A stretch of DNA of 64,000 nt from Trebonia kvetii (GTDB taxonomy: Bacteria > Actinomycetota > Actinomycetes > Streptosporangiales > Streptosporangiaceae). Each line of letters opens with the position of its first letter. Position 1 is the stretch's first letter. The translations under genes and the position numbers were made by a program. The notes under the pieces were generated by a model, which had not been told where the DNA came from, made no database searches, and was given only the letters and a program-made list of their open reading frames with translations. Positions 32,427 to 42,669 of this stretch are shown here, piece after piece. The stretch spans positions 62,001-126,000 of the forward strand of contig NZ_RPFW01000004.1 of NCBI RefSeq assembly GCF_007827045.1, given 5' to 3'.

Positions 32427-34982
32427 TCAGACAGCTCCGACGGTGATGAGCGGTGCCCAGCGGGACAGGTAGCCGTTCCTGTGCCGCGGGTCGGCAAGGA
32501 AGCGGCGGGTCATCGCGCGCAGCGCCTCCGGCATCGTGGACGCGGGCAGCCGGTGCAGGACTCCGTTGAGGAACCGGCTCGCGATCGGGTCGTCGGCCAG
32601 TTCGCTGGTCGTGGCGAGCACTGCCAGGCTCCCGCGGGTAAGCGCGATCGTGGCCAGGGTCAGCGGGTCGCTGTCCGCCGATCCGGGTGCGTTGGCTCCC
32701 CAGCAGGCGGCGAGCACGAGCTGGTCCGGGGTCCGCGCGTCAAGGAGTGCGGCCGGGGTGAGCAGCACGCGCGGCGCGAGCTCGAGGTAGTGCACCATTC
32801 CCGGCACTGGCCGGCCGTGTCCGGCGATGACGATCAGGTCATGCCGCCGCCCCGACGTGACGGCCGTCAGCGCCACATCGGCGGAGGAGAACGCGTCAAG
32901 CGCCACCCGCTTGTCGTCGGCGAACGCGACGAGGTCGTGGTGCTTGATCTGCGTGCTGCGCCACTGGCCGACCGTGCGCGGCCTGGACATTTCCCGTGAC
33001 CCGCGCACATGGTCCGCCAGCGTGAGTGACGGCGCGACGGCGAGCGTGAAGCGCTCGCCGAGGAACGCCTCGCCGACGGGAACCGCGGGCCACGGCAGCG
33101 CCCACAGGTCGCCGAGCGGCACGATGAGCAGCCGCGCGTCGTCCGCCAGTCCCTCGAATGCCTGGGCGGGCAGCAGGTCCGCGAGCGCGCTCACCTCGCC
33201 GGGCCGGGCCAGCGGATGCAGGCCATCGCGTGCCAGCGAGGAAACCAGCCGCTGAACGGCCGCGGAGATCTCCCGCAGGCCGCTCCGGGCCGGGCGGCCG
33301 GGCCCGGCGCTCAGCCAGGCCAGCTGATCCCCCGCACCGGGGACCAGCGTCACCAGCAGCACGTCCGCGTTCGCGGCGGCCCGGTCGAGCAGCGGCACTG
33401 CGTCATCAGGCGAAAACGACCGGTACAGGGCGGCGGCGATGTCGGCGATCGCCCGCTCGGCTCTTTCCGGCATCCCGCCGCGCAGCGCGAGCCGCCCGAC
33501 GAGCCTGGCCCGCCACTGCGCGCTTGCCATGTTCGCCGCGAGATCGGCGCCGTCGGCCGGCAGGCTGCTCGCCGTCGCCAGCACCTGCGACGCGAGCTGC
33601 GCGTCGGCGGCCGCTGCCGCCGGAGGGATCTTCTCGAGGAGGCCGGCCAGACGGCGGCCCGCGAGGTTCTCGAACACGGTGATGAACGCGCCGGGATCGG
33701 CGTTCCGTACCGCGGCCCGGATGGCGGCCGAGTAGACCATGGCGAACCGGCGGAGGTATTCCTGCTGGTACTGATGCAGGTCCTGGGATGACCGCATCGC
33801 CTCGATCGCCAGCACGGCGTCGACGCGCGCCCGCGTCTCCGCCGCGGTGTCCGCCATCGCGCCCGCCGCCCGCGCCATCCCGTCGAGCGCCGTCGCGGAA
33901 CTTGGCAGGTCCCCGAGCTCCCTGTTGGCCTCCAGTGCGCCCTCGAACAGCTGGTACGCCTCCTGCGGCAGGTCAAGCGCGTAGGCGCAGCGGCCAAGAC
34001 CGTACAGGGCCCACGCCTCGCCGCGGCGGTAGCCGCCTTCGGCGGACATTTCATAAGCCCGCAGGTAGTAGCTCCTTGCGCCGTCGAGGTCAGCGAGCCG
34101 CAGACATACCTCGCCGAGGGCGTCGCACGCGTTGACCGTTCCGATCAGCGTTCCCGACCGGCCGGCGGCGTCAAGCGCGCGGGTCAGGGCGGCCTTCGCC
34201 TCGTCCAGCCGGCCGCGGCTCCGGTACAGGTCGCCAAGCTGCTGTGCCGCGTTCACGATGCCGACGTCCGCCCCGAGTGACTCACTCAGCCGCAGCGCCT
34301 CGGCAAGCGCACGTTCGGCCGCATCGTCTTCGCGCAGCCGGACCAGTGCCTCACCGCGCCCGGTCAGCGCCGCGGCAAGGTAGACGCGCTCGTCCAGGTC
34401 CCTGGCCAGGTCTGCCGCCCGGCCGAACGTATCGGCGGCCTGCCCCGCCGACCCGGACAGCAGCGTCAGGTAGCCCACCGGCACCAGCGCGCGGACCAGG
34501 CCGAACCGGTAGCTCGCCGCCTGCGCCAGCTCCATGGCGCCCTCGTAGTGTGCGGCCGCCTCCTCGAACCGGTCGGCCTGCCGTGCCGCGTCACCCAGCC
34601 CGACGAGGGCGTCGACCACCGGCAGCGGGTGCAGCCCGTCCTCCTGGGTCGCGCGGAGCGCGGTGAGCGCGCTCCCTGCCGCCGCGGTGTCGTTGGCGAT
34701 CAGCGCGGCGTCGGCCGCATTAGTCAGCTCCACCTGACGCTGCCAGGTGTCCCAGGAAACCAGGAACTGGTCGCCGGGCATCGCGGGCACCGCCGGGTCC
34801 GTCAGGAAATGGAACCGTCCCCGCAGCCCAAGCGCGCCGGGCACCGGGATCCGGTCGGCGAGCGATTTCGCGAGCTCGCCCGCGGGGCCGCCAGTCCAGG
34901 ACGCGTGCAGCAGCCGAGACACGTCGGCCGCGCTGCGGTTCTGTCCCCCCACGCAGTCAGTATGCCGAAGCATGCCGTCCAT
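32427..34982 (-). CDS. TPR-CHAT protein (caspase-like protease)
   Basis: An 851-residue protein. TPR-like helical repeats fill about residues 95-420 (repeated A-x(2)-LG-x(3)-R patterns), and a C-terminal CHAT domain spans about 560-851. The catalytic dyad fits H722 in IAGHG and C760 in LAACWG, the usual CHAT spacing. CHAT proteases cut proteins after activation, and in several systems the TPR part senses a partner. Starts at ATG 34982, ATG 34973 or GTG 34952 are all possible. It is first in an operon with a Cys-motif protein and a membrane protein. Confidence 0.88.
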   Translation of the reverse strand: MDGMLRHTDCVGGQNRSAADVSRLLHASWTGGPAGELAKSLADRIPVPGALGLRGRFHFLTDPAVPAMPGDQFLVSWDTWQRQVELTNAADAALIANDTAAAGSALTALRATQEDGLHPLPVVDALVGLGDAARQADRFEEAAAHYEGAMELAQAASYRFGLVRALVPVGYLTLLSGSAGQAADTFGRAADLARDLDERVYLAAALTGRGEALVRLREDDAAERALAEALRLSESLGADVGIVNAAQQLGDLYRSRGRLDEAKAALTRALDAAGRSGTLIGTVNACDALGEVCLRLADLDGARSYYLRAYEMSAEGGYRRGEAWALYGLGRCAYALDLPQEAYQLFEGALEANRELGDLPSSATALDGMARAAGAMADTAAETRARVDAVLAIEAMRSSQDLHQYQQEYLRRFAMVYSAAIRAAVRNADPGAFITVFENLAGRRLAGLLEKIPPAAAAADAQLASQVLATASSLPADGADLAANMASAQWRARLVGRLALRGGMPERAERAIADIAAALYRSFSPDDAVPLLDRAAANADVLLVTLVPGAGDQLAWLSAGPGRPARSGLREISAAVQRLVSSLARDGLHPLARPGEVSALADLLPAQAFEGLADDARLLIVPLGDLWALPWPAVPVGEAFLGERFTLAVAPSLTLADHVRGSREMSRPRTVGQWRSTQIKHHDLVAFADDKRVALDAFSSADVALTAVTSGRRHDLIVIAGHGRPVPGMVHYLELAPRVLLTPAALLDARTPDQLVLAACWGANAPGSADSDPLTLATIALTRGSLAVLATTSELADDPIASRFLNGVLHRLPASTMPEALRAMTRRFLADPRHRNGYLSRWAPLITVGAV

Positions 34983-35122
34983 CAGGCGCCAGAACGGCAG
35001 ACGCCGGTCGCGCCGATCAAAGATCGTATATTTACCGACCGGCCCCGGTTCCGTAGGGTGGCCCTAGCGCCGGGCGCGGCGACCAGCCGCGCCCTGACCA
35101 CGTCCAATGAGGGGCAGGTGCG

Positions 35123-36673
<1,551 letters not shown>

Positions 36674-36730
36674 ATCCCGGCCAGCCGCTCTCCAGGCTCG
36701 CGCGCCGCGGCGGGCGGGCCAGAGTTAGCC

Positions 36731-36773
36731 CAACCCGTTCGGGAGATTCAAGATCGATATCCCGAACGGGTTG
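36731..36773. terminator. Bidirectional terminator containing the dispersed motif
   Basis: CAACCCGTTCGGG (36731-36743) and CCCGAACGGGTTG (36761-36773) are perfect 13-base arms around 17 bases, between converging genes. Each arm is close to the dispersed TCCCGAACGGTTG motif seen at 17016, 21486 and 57967. Confidence 0.75.
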
Positions 36774-36782
36774 AGCTTGCTG

Positions 36783-37595
36783 CTATCGCGGCAGGAAATC
36801 CAGCAGCAGGGCATTGACCTGATCGGGTGCTTCGAGCTGCATCCAGTGACCGGGGCCGTCCAGGCGCTCGTACCGCCACGGGCCGGCCACGTTCGCGGCC
36901 GATTCCGTCATCTGCGTCTCGGTCAGGGCCATGTCTTTGCTGCTCCAGATGCCCATGGTGGGCGCCTGCACCGGCGGCAGCGACGGCGGCGGCTGCACCC
37001 AGGTCTCCGGTGAGACGTTGGCCCGGTACCAGTTCAGGCCGGGCGTAAGCGATCCGTTCGTCTCCAGGTCGGCGATCACCTGGTCGGTGTCGGGATGCCC
37101 GGCCCAGTTGCGGAAGTTGGCCCAGTCGTCCCCGCTCAGCCAGCGCTCGGCGATGCCGGGGAACTGGAACAGCAGCATGTACCACGACTTCTCGCGCTGC
37201 CGCGGCGTGCGGCGGAAGGTGGTGGGGTGGCCGACCGACAGCACGACCAGGTGGTCGACGGCGGCGGGCGCCAGCGATGCCAGGCCCCAGGCCAGGGCGG
37301 CGCCCCAGTCGTGCCCCACCACGTGGGCCTTGGCGACGCCAACGTCGCCGAGGACCGCCAGGACGTCCCCGGCCAGCGTCATCAGGGAGTAGGCCTCGAC
37401 GGCCTCGGGCTTGCCCGAGCGGCCGTAGCCGCGCAGGTCGGGGACGATGACCTGGAACCCGGCGCCGGCGAGAGCCGGTACCTGATTCCGCCAGAGCCGG
37501 CCGGAGTCGGGAAAGCCGTGCAGCAGCACGACCGGCCGCCCCTGCCCGGTGACCTCGTACTCGATCCCGACCCCGTTGACCTCTACCCGTGCCAT
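36783..37595 (-). CDS. Alpha/beta hydrolase, epoxide-hydrolase-like
   Basis: A 270-residue hydrolase. HGFPDSGRLW gives the oxyanion region, the nucleophile is the Asp of VVGHDWGAALAW (as in epoxide hydrolases and haloalkane dehalogenases), and the catalytic His is in GPGHWMQLEAPDQVN. The Asp nucleophile argues against a plain serine esterase. It is 21 bases after the FAD monooxygenase gene, so the pair may carry out epoxidation then opening of an epoxide; this pairing is inferred. Confidence 0.9.
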   Translation of the reverse strand: MARVEVNGVGIEYEVTGQGRPVVLLHGFPDSGRLWRNQVPALAGAGFQVIVPDLRGYGRSGKPEAVEAYSLMTLAGDVLAVLGDVGVAKAHVVGHDWGAALAWGLASLAPAAVDHLVVLSVGHPTTFRRTPRQREKSWYMLLFQFPGIAERWLSGDDWANFRNWAGHPDTDQVIADLETNGSLTPGLNWYRANVSPETWVQPPPSLPPVQAPTMGIWSSKDMALTETQMTESAANVAGPWRYERLDGPGHWMQLEAPDQVNALLLDFLPR

Positions 37596-37616
37596 CTGTG
37601 TCCTTTCATCCGGCCT

Positions 37617-39038
37617 TCATGGGGAAACCAGTGCGAGAAGCTGCTCCCGGGTGGGCCCGAACGGCGGCGCGTCGCGCCAGCCGCCCCCCAGCCGCAGGGT
37701 CTTGTCCCGCAGTCCCGGCCGGGCGAAGACCTTCGCGGGCGTATCGAGCACGAACCTGATGTCAAAGTTCGCCCGCGTGCATTCCGGGTCCCGTCCGAAG
37801 GCGGCGTCGAGCGCCTTCTCCAGCTGATAGCCGGGGTCGCGCGAGTCGTAGCGGCCGCCGCGGATGCCGGCCTCGATCTCGCCGACCCGGTGCCGGTCAC
37901 TGGCGAGGGTGGCGCGGTACCACGGTTCGACTGTTTCCGCGGTAGCGGCGTGGAATGCCGCCGCGAAAGCCGCCGGATCGGCCGCGTCCACCGCCCGCAG
38001 CTGATCCCGCAGCGTCAGGGCGTGCAGCAGGCCGATCGACGCGCCACGGCCGTTGGCGGGATTGGAGCACGCCCAGGAGTCGGCCACCGCGACCACGCCA
38101 GTGGCGACCGGCTTGCCGTCAAGCACGAAGCCTCGGTACCGGTCCTCGAGCCGGGCCATCACCGCGACGCCGTCGTCGATCGGGGTACCGTCCACCCAGT
38201 GCGCGACGAGCGGAAGGCCGCGCATCACCGCTTCCCAGCGGCCTGCCTCGCGCAGCGGCCGCAGCGCCGTGTCGGTCGACGCGGTTACCAGGACGACGCC
38301 CCAGGTCCCGTTGTCCGCGGGCAGGGTGATCGACGAGATGGTGCCCCAGTGAATCTGGGCTGGCCCGATCATGGGCGGCAGCGACCCGTCCGCCGACCGG
38401 AAATGCCGGCCGTAGTACACGAAACCGACGTCTTCCAGTTCCTCGTCAGGGCGCCGGGCGCCGATGTCCTCCAGCCAGTGCGGCAGGGCGGACCGCCGTC
38501 CGCTCATGTCCACCACCAGGTCCGCGGTGATGACCTCGCCGGCCTTGGTCATGACTCCGGTCACGTGCGGGACCCCCGCCAGCGCCGGCGTGCCGCCTAC
38601 CAGGCCCGCGACCGCCGTGCCGCGGCGGATCTGCACGCCTGGAGCCGACTCGGCCGCGGCGGCGAGCACCGCTTCGACGAGGACGCGCCGGCCGGTCAGC
38701 AACGCGTAGCGTTCGTCGCCGTCGAGCCAGCCGCCGCTCATCTTCGCGGGCAGCACGTCGCGGACGTAGTTCATCCGCAATGCGCCGGCGTCCTTCAGCG
38801 TGCTGGCGGCAGCGGGCAACTCGGCGTCGAGAATGGCGCGGAATCGCGGCAGGAACGTATGCGCCATCCGGAACTGGTTCAGCCCGGGACGCTGCCATTG
38901 CTCCCACGCGTCAACCGGGTCGGCCGGCGGGCCGTCGGCGTCCCGCTCGAGCACGATGACCCGGTGACCGTCACCGGCCAGGAGCATCGCGGCCCCGAGG
39001 GCTACGACGCCTGCCCCCACCACCACGATCCGCGCCAT
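37617..39038 (-). CDS. FAD-dependent monooxygenase-like protein
   Basis: A 473-residue flavoprotein. The N-terminal dinucleotide motif is IVVVGAGVVALGAAMLLA, with Val-Ala in place of the usual Gly-Gly/Ser pair before the last Gly. A second FAD segment (VAVADSWACSNPANGRGASI) matches the GD motif region of p-hydroxybenzoate-hydroxylase-type enzymes, although GD is replaced by AD. An extra C-terminal stretch follows. It is likely coupled with the downstream hydrolase. Its substrate is unknown. Confidence 0.85.
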   Translation of the reverse strand: MARIVVVGAGVVALGAAMLLAGDGHRVIVLERDADGPPADPVDAWEQWQRPGLNQFRMAHTFLPRFRAILDAELPAAASTLKDAGALRMNYVRDVLPAKMSGGWLDGDERYALLTGRRVLVEAVLAAAAESAPGVQIRRGTAVAGLVGGTPALAGVPHVTGVMTKAGEVITADLVVDMSGRRSALPHWLEDIGARRPDEELEDVGFVYYGRHFRSADGSLPPMIGPAQIHWGTISSITLPADNGTWGVVLVTASTDTALRPLREAGRWEAVMRGLPLVAHWVDGTPIDDGVAVMARLEDRYRGFVLDGKPVATGVVAVADSWACSNPANGRGASIGLLHALTLRDQLRAVDAADPAAFAAAFHAATAETVEPWYRATLASDRHRVGEIEAGIRGGRYDSRDPGYQLEKALDAAFGRDPECTRANFDIRFVLDTPAKVFARPGLRDKTLRLGGGWRDAPPFGPTREQLLALVSP

Positions 39039-39139
39039 GATCCGCCCCCGTCGCCCGAACCAGCGCCACAGTCTGAGGTTAGCCTCGCACCCGCCGAGGC
39101 GACAGGCCTTGCGCGGATCCGCGCGGCGCGCTCATGCGT

Positions 39140-39994
39140 TCACCGTAACGCGGTGCCTGTCCAGGGACGTATTCGCCCGTGCTGTACCAGTTCGCCGTAC
39201 ATCCGCGGCTCGACCGGGCTGGTGGCGAGCCGCACGATGTCGATCGCCGCCGCGTCGGGTGACTGCGCCTTGGACATGTCGGTGAACCACGGCCGCGACG
39301 CCCGGGTGTCCACCAGGCCAGGGCAGACCGCCACGATCAGCTGCCCGGCTTGCCTGGCCTGCTCGCGCCGGTCGCGTGCGTAGATCCGGACGGCGGCGAC
39401 CTGGCCGATCTTGGACGCGATGTTGATCCAGTCGGGCCAGCCCTGCGCGGCGGCGGCGCCGGAGCACACGGCAGCGGCGTACTCGAGCATCGTCTTGTCA
39501 AGGTCGTCAATGCTCATGGTCTCGGTGTCGAAACGGGCGTGCAGGTGAGCCGGCAGCCCGGCGAGCGTGCCGAAGTCGCTGGCGGTGACCACGAACCGGC
39601 CGCCGGGGCGCAGCAGCGGGCCGAAGGAGCGGATCATCGCGGTGGTACCGAGATTGTTGGTGTCGATCAGGTCGCCGACCTGCGTGGCGTAAGCGACCCC
39701 TGGGCTGATCCCGGCGGCGGCGTTGGAATCCACGAAGTCCACCCCGCCGTGCCTGTCGGCAATGCGCCGGGCAAGCGCGCGTACCTCGCCGTCGTTTCGC
39801 ACGTCGCACACCTCGGGCATCACGGGCAGCCCGTCACCAGCCAGTGCGGCTGCGGCTGCTTCCACTCGCTGCCGGTTCCGCCCGGTCAGGTAGACGATGT
39901 CCCGCGTGCCCCACGCACGCGCGAGCCCGGCGACCACTGCCCGGCCGAGGCCCTGGTTGGCCCCGGTGACCAGGCCGATCCTGACGTCGCTCAC
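39140..39994 (-). CDS. SDR-family protein, carbonyl-reductase-like, catalytic Tyr missing
   Basis: A 284-residue Rossmann protein. TGANQGLG (10-17) binds the cofactor, and NAAAG and Ser139 (VTASDFG) are in place. The YxxxK motif reads NIASK (191-195): the lysine is present but Tyr is Asn. The context SKIGQ matches eukaryote-like carbonyl reductases. The enzyme may be inactive, use another base, or bind ligand only. It lies 74 bases after the HxlR regulator on the same strand. Confidence 0.85.
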   Translation of the reverse strand: MSDVRIGLVTGANQGLGRAVVAGLARAWGTRDIVYLTGRNRQRVEAAAAALAGDGLPVMPEVCDVRNDGEVRALARRIADRHGGVDFVDSNAAAGISPGVAYATQVGDLIDTNNLGTTAMIRSFGPLLRPGGRFVVTASDFGTLAGLPAHLHARFDTETMSIDDLDKTMLEYAAAVCSGAAAAQGWPDWINIASKIGQVAAVRIYARDRREQARQAGQLIVAVCPGLVDTRASRPWFTDMSKAQSPDAAAIDIVRLATSPVEPRMYGELVQHGRIRPWTGTALR

Positions 39995-40068
39995 CAGTTA
40001 CCTCCTGTCATCGCGATCCGATGCCAGGAACGGTACGAGCGCGTGGGGAACCAGCTGGTGCCCTGCGG

Positions 40069-40434
40069 TCACCCGTCCGCGGCCGCGGCACTGCGGTCCC
40101 TGGCGGCGAGCAACTCGTCGGTATGCTCCTCCGCCCACCGCGACAAGGTCCGCACCGGCTCAAGCAATGTCCGGCCAAGCGGGGTGAGCCGGTACTCAGA
40201 CCCGGGTGGAGCGGCGCGCAGCGCCCGCCGCTCCACCAGCCCGTTGGCCTCCAGCTTGCGCAGGGTCTGGGTCAGCATCTTCTTGCTGATCCCCCCGATT
40301 CGCTCGTGCAGCTGGCTGTACCTGGCGGGCCCTGCGGCCAGCGCGACCACGGCGACCATCGACCAGGTATCTGCGACCAGATCCAGCGTCGTGCGCGCCG
40401 GGCAGTCGGCGACGAACACGTCATAAGCGACCAC
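40069..40434 (-). CDS. HxlR-family transcriptional regulator
   Basis: A 121-residue winged-helix regulator. The conserved N-terminal Cys (VADCPARTTLDLVADTWSM) and the wing region ISKKMLTQTLRKLEANGLVE, then LTPLGRTLLEPV, are clear. HxlR proteins answer to aldehydes, quinones or redox change. GTG 40434 is used, with a G-rich Shine-Dalgarno just before it. It leads into the SDR gene on the same strand, where relatives are usually divergent. Confidence 0.92.
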   Translation of the reverse strand: MVAYDVFVADCPARTTLDLVADTWSMVAVVALAAGPARYSQLHERIGGISKKMLTQTLRKLEANGLVERRALRAAPPGSEYRLTPLGRTLLEPVRTLSRWAEEHTDELLAARDRSAAAADG

Positions 40435-40492
40435 GCCCCCGATGCTACGGCTACCGGCCGGCCTGCCGCGAAGACCGGCCGCGCCCGCTCGG

Positions 40493-41293
40493 TCAGGCCG
40501 CGAATACCACGGTGATGGAGACGCTGAGCTGCTGGCTGCCCGGTGAGATCGGCACCGACCCCTTCGCCGCGGCGGCACTCTCCGCGCCGTTGAACACCGG
40601 GTAGGGCTGGGTGGAGACCTGGTCGGTGATGCTGAGCACCGGTCCGAGCGGCTGGCCGAGCGCCTTGGCGTACTGTCCCGCCTTCGCCGTCGCGTCGGCC
40701 ACGGCCCTGGCCCTGGCCTGGGCCAGCAGTGCGCTGGTGTCGGTGAGGTTGAGCGAGATGCCGCTGACGGTCGTGGCGTTGCCGCCGGCGTGCACGGCCG
40801 CGTCAATCTGCCTGCCCGCGGCGGCGAGGCTGTTGAGCGTGGCGGTGATCGACTCGCTGACGCTGTAGCCGTTGGGCGTCTGCGAGTTGTTCGGGTAGTT
40901 CGGCCAGATCGAAAGGCCCGAGGTCTGGATGTCCTTAGCGGCGACGCCGTCGGCTCGCAGTGCCGCGGTCACCCGGGTGACCGCGTTGTTGGCGTTGCCA
41001 AGCGCCGATCCGACCGACGACCCGTTCACCTGGACGCCCATGGAAAGCACAAGCTGATTCGGGGTGCCCGTTACGTTGCCAGTGCCGGTGACGGTGATCC
41101 GCGCGGCCCCGTTCGTCGAGGTCAGCACCGCCGTCCGCGTGCCCGCGGTTGTCCCTCCGCCCGATGGCGATGCCGTCGGCGACGGCGCGGCGCCGCTCTG
41201 GCTGTTGCCGAGCGCGAACGCTCCGATCAGCGCGGCCGCGGCAATTCCGCCGATGGCAAGCGCACGATGAGCAGGGGTGAAGGTAATGGCCAT
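40493..41293 (-). CDS. Secreted SIMPL-domain protein
   Basis: A 266-residue protein with an N-terminal membrane or signal segment (ALAIGGIAAAALIGAFALG) and a Ser/Thr/Gly-rich linker, followed by a SIMPL (DUF541, YggE-like) domain. Family marks are ITVTGTGNVTGTPNQLVLSM, SQTPNGYSVSESITATL and the alternating ALLAQARARAVADATAKA. ATG 41293 has GGAG 7 bases upstream. It probably sits at the cell surface. Its role is unknown beyond a proposed link with stress and envelope functions in the family. Confidence 0.88.
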   Translation of the reverse strand: MAITFTPAHRALAIGGIAAAALIGAFALGNSQSGAAPSPTASPSGGGTTAGTRTAVLTSTNGAARITVTGTGNVTGTPNQLVLSMGVQVNGSSVGSALGNANNAVTRVTAALRADGVAAKDIQTSGLSIWPNYPNNSQTPNGYSVSESITATLNSLAAAGRQIDAAVHAGGNATTVSGISLNLTDTSALLAQARARAVADATAKAGQYAKALGQPLGPVLSITDQVSTQPYPVFNGAESAAAAKGSVPISPGSQQLSVSITVVFAA

Positions 41294-41612
41294 GGCCGGA
41301 CTCCGGTTCTGTGAGGTTCCTGCCACTTGGACGCGGCGGCACGGCACGCGGTTCCTCGTCAACTCACCAGAAACCCGCACCGCGTCCGCATCCTCAACGG
41401 CGCCCTTTATAGCCGGGTTCGTCCCTGCGGAAATCGATATATGTCACTGCAGGGGGCGGGGGGCGGAGCACCTGCGGCGCCAGGGGTCCGAAATGATTAG
41501 CGGCACTCTTTTTTGTGAATGATCGCGCGGTACGCTAGAGCTTCGCATCGTCGCGTGGGGGGCGCATGGTTAGTTCGTGCATAACAACCGCTAACATTTT
41601 CCTTTTCCGCAA
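41294..41612. promoter_or_regulatory. Divergent promoter gap without genes
   Basis: A gap of 319 bases between the SIMPL gene and the seven-gene rightward operon, richer in A/T than its surroundings. TTGTGA (41513-41518), 17 bases, TAGAGC (41536-41541) is a weak promoter candidate. TAACAT (41590-41595) would put a start about ten bases before the operon ATG. TTAGCGG near 41497 and CCGCTAA near 41588 form a distant inverted pair. No open frame is convincing. Confidence 0.35.
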
Positions 41613-42653
41613 ATGACAGCGGACACGCACGACGAGGTCGTGCCGTTTGAGGCCGCCGACGGCAGGACGGCAAACCTGCTGCACGTGGTCCGCACCGGCG
41701 CAGAGAGCGTCCCGGCCAAGGCGGCGGTGCTTCTCGTGCACGGAGCCGGAGTGCGGGCCAACATCTTCCGCGCCGCCGTGCCGATCACCGTGGTGGACGC
41801 GCTTCTTGATGACGGATTCGATGTCTGGCTGGAGAACTGGCGCGCCAGCATCGATTTGCCGCCCTCGCAGTGGACGCTCGACCAGGCGGCCGTCTTCGAC
41901 CACCCGGCTGCCGTCGCGAAGGTCCTCGAGCACACGGGGCGCGACAGCCTCAAGGCGGTCGTGCACTGTCAGGGCTCGACCAGCTTCATGATGGCGGCCG
42001 CCTCGGGCCTGCTCCCCGAGGTCACCACCATCGTCTCGAACGCGGTCTCGCTGCACCCGGTGATCCCGCCGCTCGCCAAGCTGAAGATCGACTGGTTCCA
42101 TCGGCCCGTCCGCGCGCTGACCCGCTACCTCGACCCGCACTGGGGTGTCGAGGCGCCCGACGCCATCGCGGCGGCGATCACCGGCTGGGTGCGCCTGACG
42201 CACCGGGAATGCGCGAACACCGTGTGCCGCCTGTCCAGCTTCACCTACGGGGTCGGGCATCCCACGCTCTGGTCGCATTCCCTGCTCAATGACGCCACGC
42301 ACGAATGGCTGAAGAACGAGTTCGGTCCGGTGCCGCTCAGCTTCTTCTTCCAGATGTCGCGGTGCGTCGACGCCGGGTACCTCGTTCCCGCCCAGCGCTT
42401 CCCGCAGTTCCCCGATCGCTTCGGCACCGGCGCGCCGCGCACCGACGCGGCGATCACGCTGCTTGCCGGGGAAGAGAACCGCTGTTACCTTCCGGAAAGC
42501 CAGCAGCGCACATTCGACTATCTCACCGCTAATGGCCGAGGCCAGTATGCCCTGCATGTCGTGCCGCGATACGGGCATCTGGACATGTTCATGGGGAAAG
42601 ACGCATCGCGCGACGTATTCCCGTTGATCCTGGACGCATTGCGGACCAATTGA
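41613..42653 (+). CDS. Alpha/beta hydrolase, first gene of the lipid-type operon
   Basis: A 346-residue hydrolase. VLLVHGAGVRANIF is the oxyanion region, the nucleophile elbow is HCQGSTSFM (Ser in GxSx variant form), and the His is in VPRYGHLDMFMG. The type matches hydrolases found with GMC oxidoreductases, with the characteristic FDVWLENWRASID. No clear ribosome-binding site precedes ATG 41613, so a start a few codons later (GTG near 41640) is possible. The following genes overlap or almost touch. It likely cleaves an ester of the operon's lipid substrate. Confidence 0.85.
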   Translation: MTADTHDEVVPFEAADGRTANLLHVVRTGAESVPAKAAVLLVHGAGVRANIFRAAVPITVVDALLDDGFDVWLENWRASIDLPPSQWTLDQAAVFDHPAAVAKVLEHTGRDSLKAVVHCQGSTSFMMAAASGLLPEVTTIVSNAVSLHPVIPPLAKLKIDWFHRPVRALTRYLDPHWGVEAPDAIAAAITGWVRLTHRECANTVCRLSSFTYGVGHPTLWSHSLLNDATHEWLKNEFGPVPLSFFFQMSRCVDAGYLVPAQRFPQFPDRFGTGAPRTDAAITLLAGEENRCYLPESQQRTFDYLTANGRGQYALHVVPRYGHLDMFMGKDASRDVFPLILDALRTN

Positions 42654-42669
42654 GAGGCGGTGCCTGAGG

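Noticed and set aside
37095-39383. A 762-codon plus-strand frame across the hydrolase and FAD monooxygenase genes.
   Set aside because: It covers two real minus-strand genes and its product has no recognisable domain.
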